Made by a program: the position numbers and the translations under genes. Of a stretch of 64,000 nt of DNA, positions 62,642-64,000 are shown in pieces (the stretch's first letter is position 1; every line of letters begins with the position of its first letter). Origin of the DNA: an uncultured Chitinophaga sp. (GTDB lineage: Bacteria > Bacteroidota > Bacteroidia > Chitinophagales > Chitinophagaceae); the NCBI RefSeq assembly GCF_902168175.1, contig NZ_CABHOU010000099.1, positions 1 through 64,000 on the forward strand. The letters are read 5' to 3'. A model generated the notes under the pieces. It was not told where the DNA came from. It did not search any database and saw only the letters and a program-made list of their open reading frames with translations.

Positions 62642-62737
62642 GTAACCCGTTTGTTAACCGTTAGTTATTCGTAGATAACCCGTACCTATATAGATACGGG
62701 TTATCTACGGGTTATCTACGGATTATATACGGATCAT
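62642..62737. repeat. Fold-back array of 11-bp units (copy 2)
   Basis: Four left units (GTAACCCGTTT, GTTAACCGTTA, GTTATTCGTAG, ATAACCCGTAC; the first three degenerate), the centre CTATATAG at 62686-62693, then four inverted units (ATACGGGTTAT, CTACGGGTTAT, CTACGGATTAT, ATACGGATCAT). Same units, phase and centre as the array at 31308-31414. Confidence 0.9.
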
Positions 62738-62787
62738 CTTTAAAGGCTGCGGCCATGATGCGAGAAGGTTGGTTACCGGATTCTCCT

Positions 62788-62795
62788 TACCTTTG
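62788..62795 (+). promoter_or_regulatory. -7 box of the AraC-family gene (TACCTTTG)
   Basis: A perfect TAnnTTTG match, with TTG at 62769-62771 as a short-spaced -33 element. It implies an ATG at 62811 or 62817 and argues against the TTG at 62769. Confidence 0.5.
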
Positions 62796-62810
62796 CCTTT
62801 GAAATATATA

Positions 62811-63734
62811 ATGGTCATGCAAATTCACACCGAAACCATTCAGGGATATTACGAACGTATTGGTTTGCCGGTACCGGCGGGCTTACCCGCAGGCGGCAGC
62901 CACTTTAATATCCGCCAGCGTACTTATATACCGCGCCTGTTGCCTTTTAATCGCCGCGATTATTATAAGATATGCCTGGGCGTGGGAAATATGATGCATG
63001 CCACCCCTACCAGGACGATCAGTATTGAACAGCCTTCCATTATATTTTCCTGCCCGTCGCTGCCTACTCAGATACAGGCGCAGTCGGAAGATCAGAAGGG
63101 ATATACCTGTATTTTCAACGATGCCTTTTTGCTCAATGGCTTAAAACAGGAAGTCCGTTTTGAAAGCCCGCTGTTCAACGACTCGCTGGAAGCAGTGTAC
63201 CCACTGGACGCGGCCGGGGTAGAGCGTTTTACCCGTTACTTCACCGAGATGGAAACACTGATGGCGAGCGACTATGCGCATAAATACGACATGCTGCGCC
63301 ACCTGCTCGTTACCGTGATACACGAAGGCATACGCCTGCGTGGCCCGCTGGAAGAAAAAAACCAGGGCGGCGACAGGCTTACCACCAGGTTCTTCCACCT
63401 GATGGACCAGCAGTTCCCGGTCGATTCCCCGGAGAGCCCATTGAAGATGATGACGCCAGCGGATTACGCCACCAGTCTGAATATACACGTAAACCACCTG
63501 AACGCCTCGGTAAAAAAAGCCACGGGCAAAACCACCCGGGAGGTGATCCATGAAAGGATCATTGCAGAAGCGAAGGTATTGTTACTCAATACAGACTGGG
63601 ATGCTGCGGAAATAGCTTACGCACTGGGGTTCGAATATCCATCACACTTTAATAAATATTTCAGGCAATATGCCCAAACCACCCCATTGCTATTTAGGGA
63701 GAGTGCCCGGCCGGGAGTGATGGCAAACATTTGA
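62811..63734 (+). CDS. AraC-family transcription regulator
   Basis: A protein of about 308 aa; ATG 62811 or 62817 is used because the longer frame begins upstream of a promoter box. The N-terminal cupin-like sensing domain reads RRDYYKICLGVGNMMHATP. The C-terminal AraC HTH (about 205-300) reads YATSLNIHVNHLNASVKKATG with DWDAAEIAYALGFEYPSHFNKYFRQYAQTTP, in two parts. It is 78 bp before an MFS efflux gene on the same strand, which is a common target-regulator arrangement. Confidence 0.92.
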   Translation: MVMQIHTETIQGYYERIGLPVPAGLPAGGSHFNIRQRTYIPRLLPFNRRDYYKICLGVGNMMHATPTRTISIEQPSIIFSCPSLPTQIQAQSEDQKGYTCIFNDAFLLNGLKQEVRFESPLFNDSLEAVYPLDAAGVERFTRYFTEMETLMASDYAHKYDMLRHLLVTVIHEGIRLRGPLEEKNQGGDRLTTRFFHLMDQQFPVDSPESPLKMMTPADYATSLNIHVNHLNASVKKATGKTTREVIHERIIAEAKVLLLNTDWDAAEIAYALGFEYPSHFNKYFRQYAQTTPLLFRESARPGVMANI

Positions 63735-63786
63735 TTTTTATAATTATCACTTTGTTTCGTTTTACCGCTGTGCCGGCAGGCCGCCC

Positions 63787-63794
63787 TAACTTTG
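63787..63794 (+). promoter_or_regulatory. -7 box of the MFS efflux gene (TAACTTTG)
   Basis: TAACTTTG matches TAnnTTTG 19 bp before the ATG at 63813. No convincing -33 element is visible at the usual spacing. Confidence 0.4.
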
Positions 63795-63812
63795 TAGTCC
63801 TAATCTGAATGT

Positions 63813-64000
63813 ATGAGGACTATCAACGAAACAAACAAAAGCGCCAGTACCATCCTGGCATTTGCCCTGATCCCGCTGTCCGGTTTTGCACTGGATGTAT
63901 ATATACCCTCGCTGCCCGATATGGCGAAGCAGTTACACACCACGCCTGCCGCGATACAGCTTACCTTATCCGTGTATTTAATCAGCTACGGTATATGCCA
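63813..64000 (+). CDS. MFS drug efflux transporter, Bcr/CflA type (partial)
   Basis: The window ends 62 codons into this gene. The N-terminus starts MRTINETNKSASTILAFALI and continues FALDVYIPSLPDMAKQL, TTPAAIQLTLSVYLISYG, the first-helix and second-helix pattern of Bcr/CflA multidrug exporters (LDVYLPSLP signature). It follows the AraC-type regulator by 78 bp on the same strand. The rest of the gene is outside the window. Confidence 0.82.
   Translation, partial: MRTINETNKSASTILAFALIPLSGFALDVYIPSLPDMAKQLHTTPAAIQLTLSVYLISYGIC

Noticed and set aside
1-64000. CRISPR arrays, tRNA, rRNA, transposases or prophage genes
   Set aside because: None of the required patterns was seen. The tandem 11-bp units are too short and too regular to be CRISPR repeats.

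Overview
The window looks like a chromosomal segment from a Chitinophaga-type member of the Bacteroidota (Chitinophagaceae). The evidence is two SusC/SusD outer-membrane pairs, a hybrid two-component regulator, a FecI/FecR-type sigma and anti-sigma pair, many SPII lipoproteins, and several TAnnTTTG promoter boxes, which are the Bacteroidota -7 element, with little Shine-Dalgarno signal. No rRNA, tRNA, CRISPR array, transposase or prophage was found. All identifications come from reading protein motifs by eye; no database was searched.

Layout. 1-2.8 kb: a TPR sensor kinase with its LuxR-type regulator. 2.8-5.7 kb (minus): eboA-eboB-eboC, the front half of the ebo metabolite-traffic cluster. 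5.7-6.4 kb: a gene-free gap with a candidate minus-strand small RNA. 6.4-7.9 kb: a TMEM220-like membrane protein and a secreted protein. 7.9-21.7 kb: a polysaccharide utilisation locus with SusC, SusD, a DUF5017 lipoprotein and a GH88 hydrolase on the minus strand, and a hybrid two-component regulator and a PL8 lyase on the plus strand. It is probably for hyaluronan or unsulfated chondroitin. The SusD carries an unusual inserted domain of about 135 residues. 21.8-31.0 kb (minus): a seven-gene operon (MFS transporter, Gfo/Idh/MocA oxidoreductase, sugar isomerase, cytochrome c, DUF1080 hydrolase, ThuA protein, and a ThuA-dehydrogenase-PKD-cytochrome c fusion) that fits oxidative, 3-keto-type glycoside breakdown.

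31.0-31.7 kb: a gene-free interval with a perfect 33-bp inverted repeat around 423 bp. Inside it lies an array of 11-bp units folded back about CTATATAG. A sister array sits at 62.64-62.74 kb. 31.7-38.1 kb: a small secreted protein, then secA-deoC-SPOR protein-M20 amidohydrolase. 38.2-42.7 kb (minus): a TlpA-like thioredoxin and a GntR/YtrA-type ABC operon with a 24-bp palindromic operator. 43.1-46.6 kb: glyA, a sugar nucleotidyltransferase and a nitronate monooxygenase-like enzyme. 46.8-57.3 kb (minus): ECF sigma, FecR, STN-SusC, SusD, DUF4843 lipoprotein, PKD-like lipoprotein and TlpA. 57.5-64 kb: small membrane proteins, a DinB protein, a second DUF1080 protein, GNAT and CAT-type acetyltransferases, Crp and AraC regulators, and the start of an MFS efflux gene cut by the window edge.

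Most genes are ordinary for this lineage. The best leads are the inverted-repeat interval with its fold-back arrays, the SusD insertion, the ThuA-dehydrogenase-cytochrome fusion operon, and the shortened ebo cluster.
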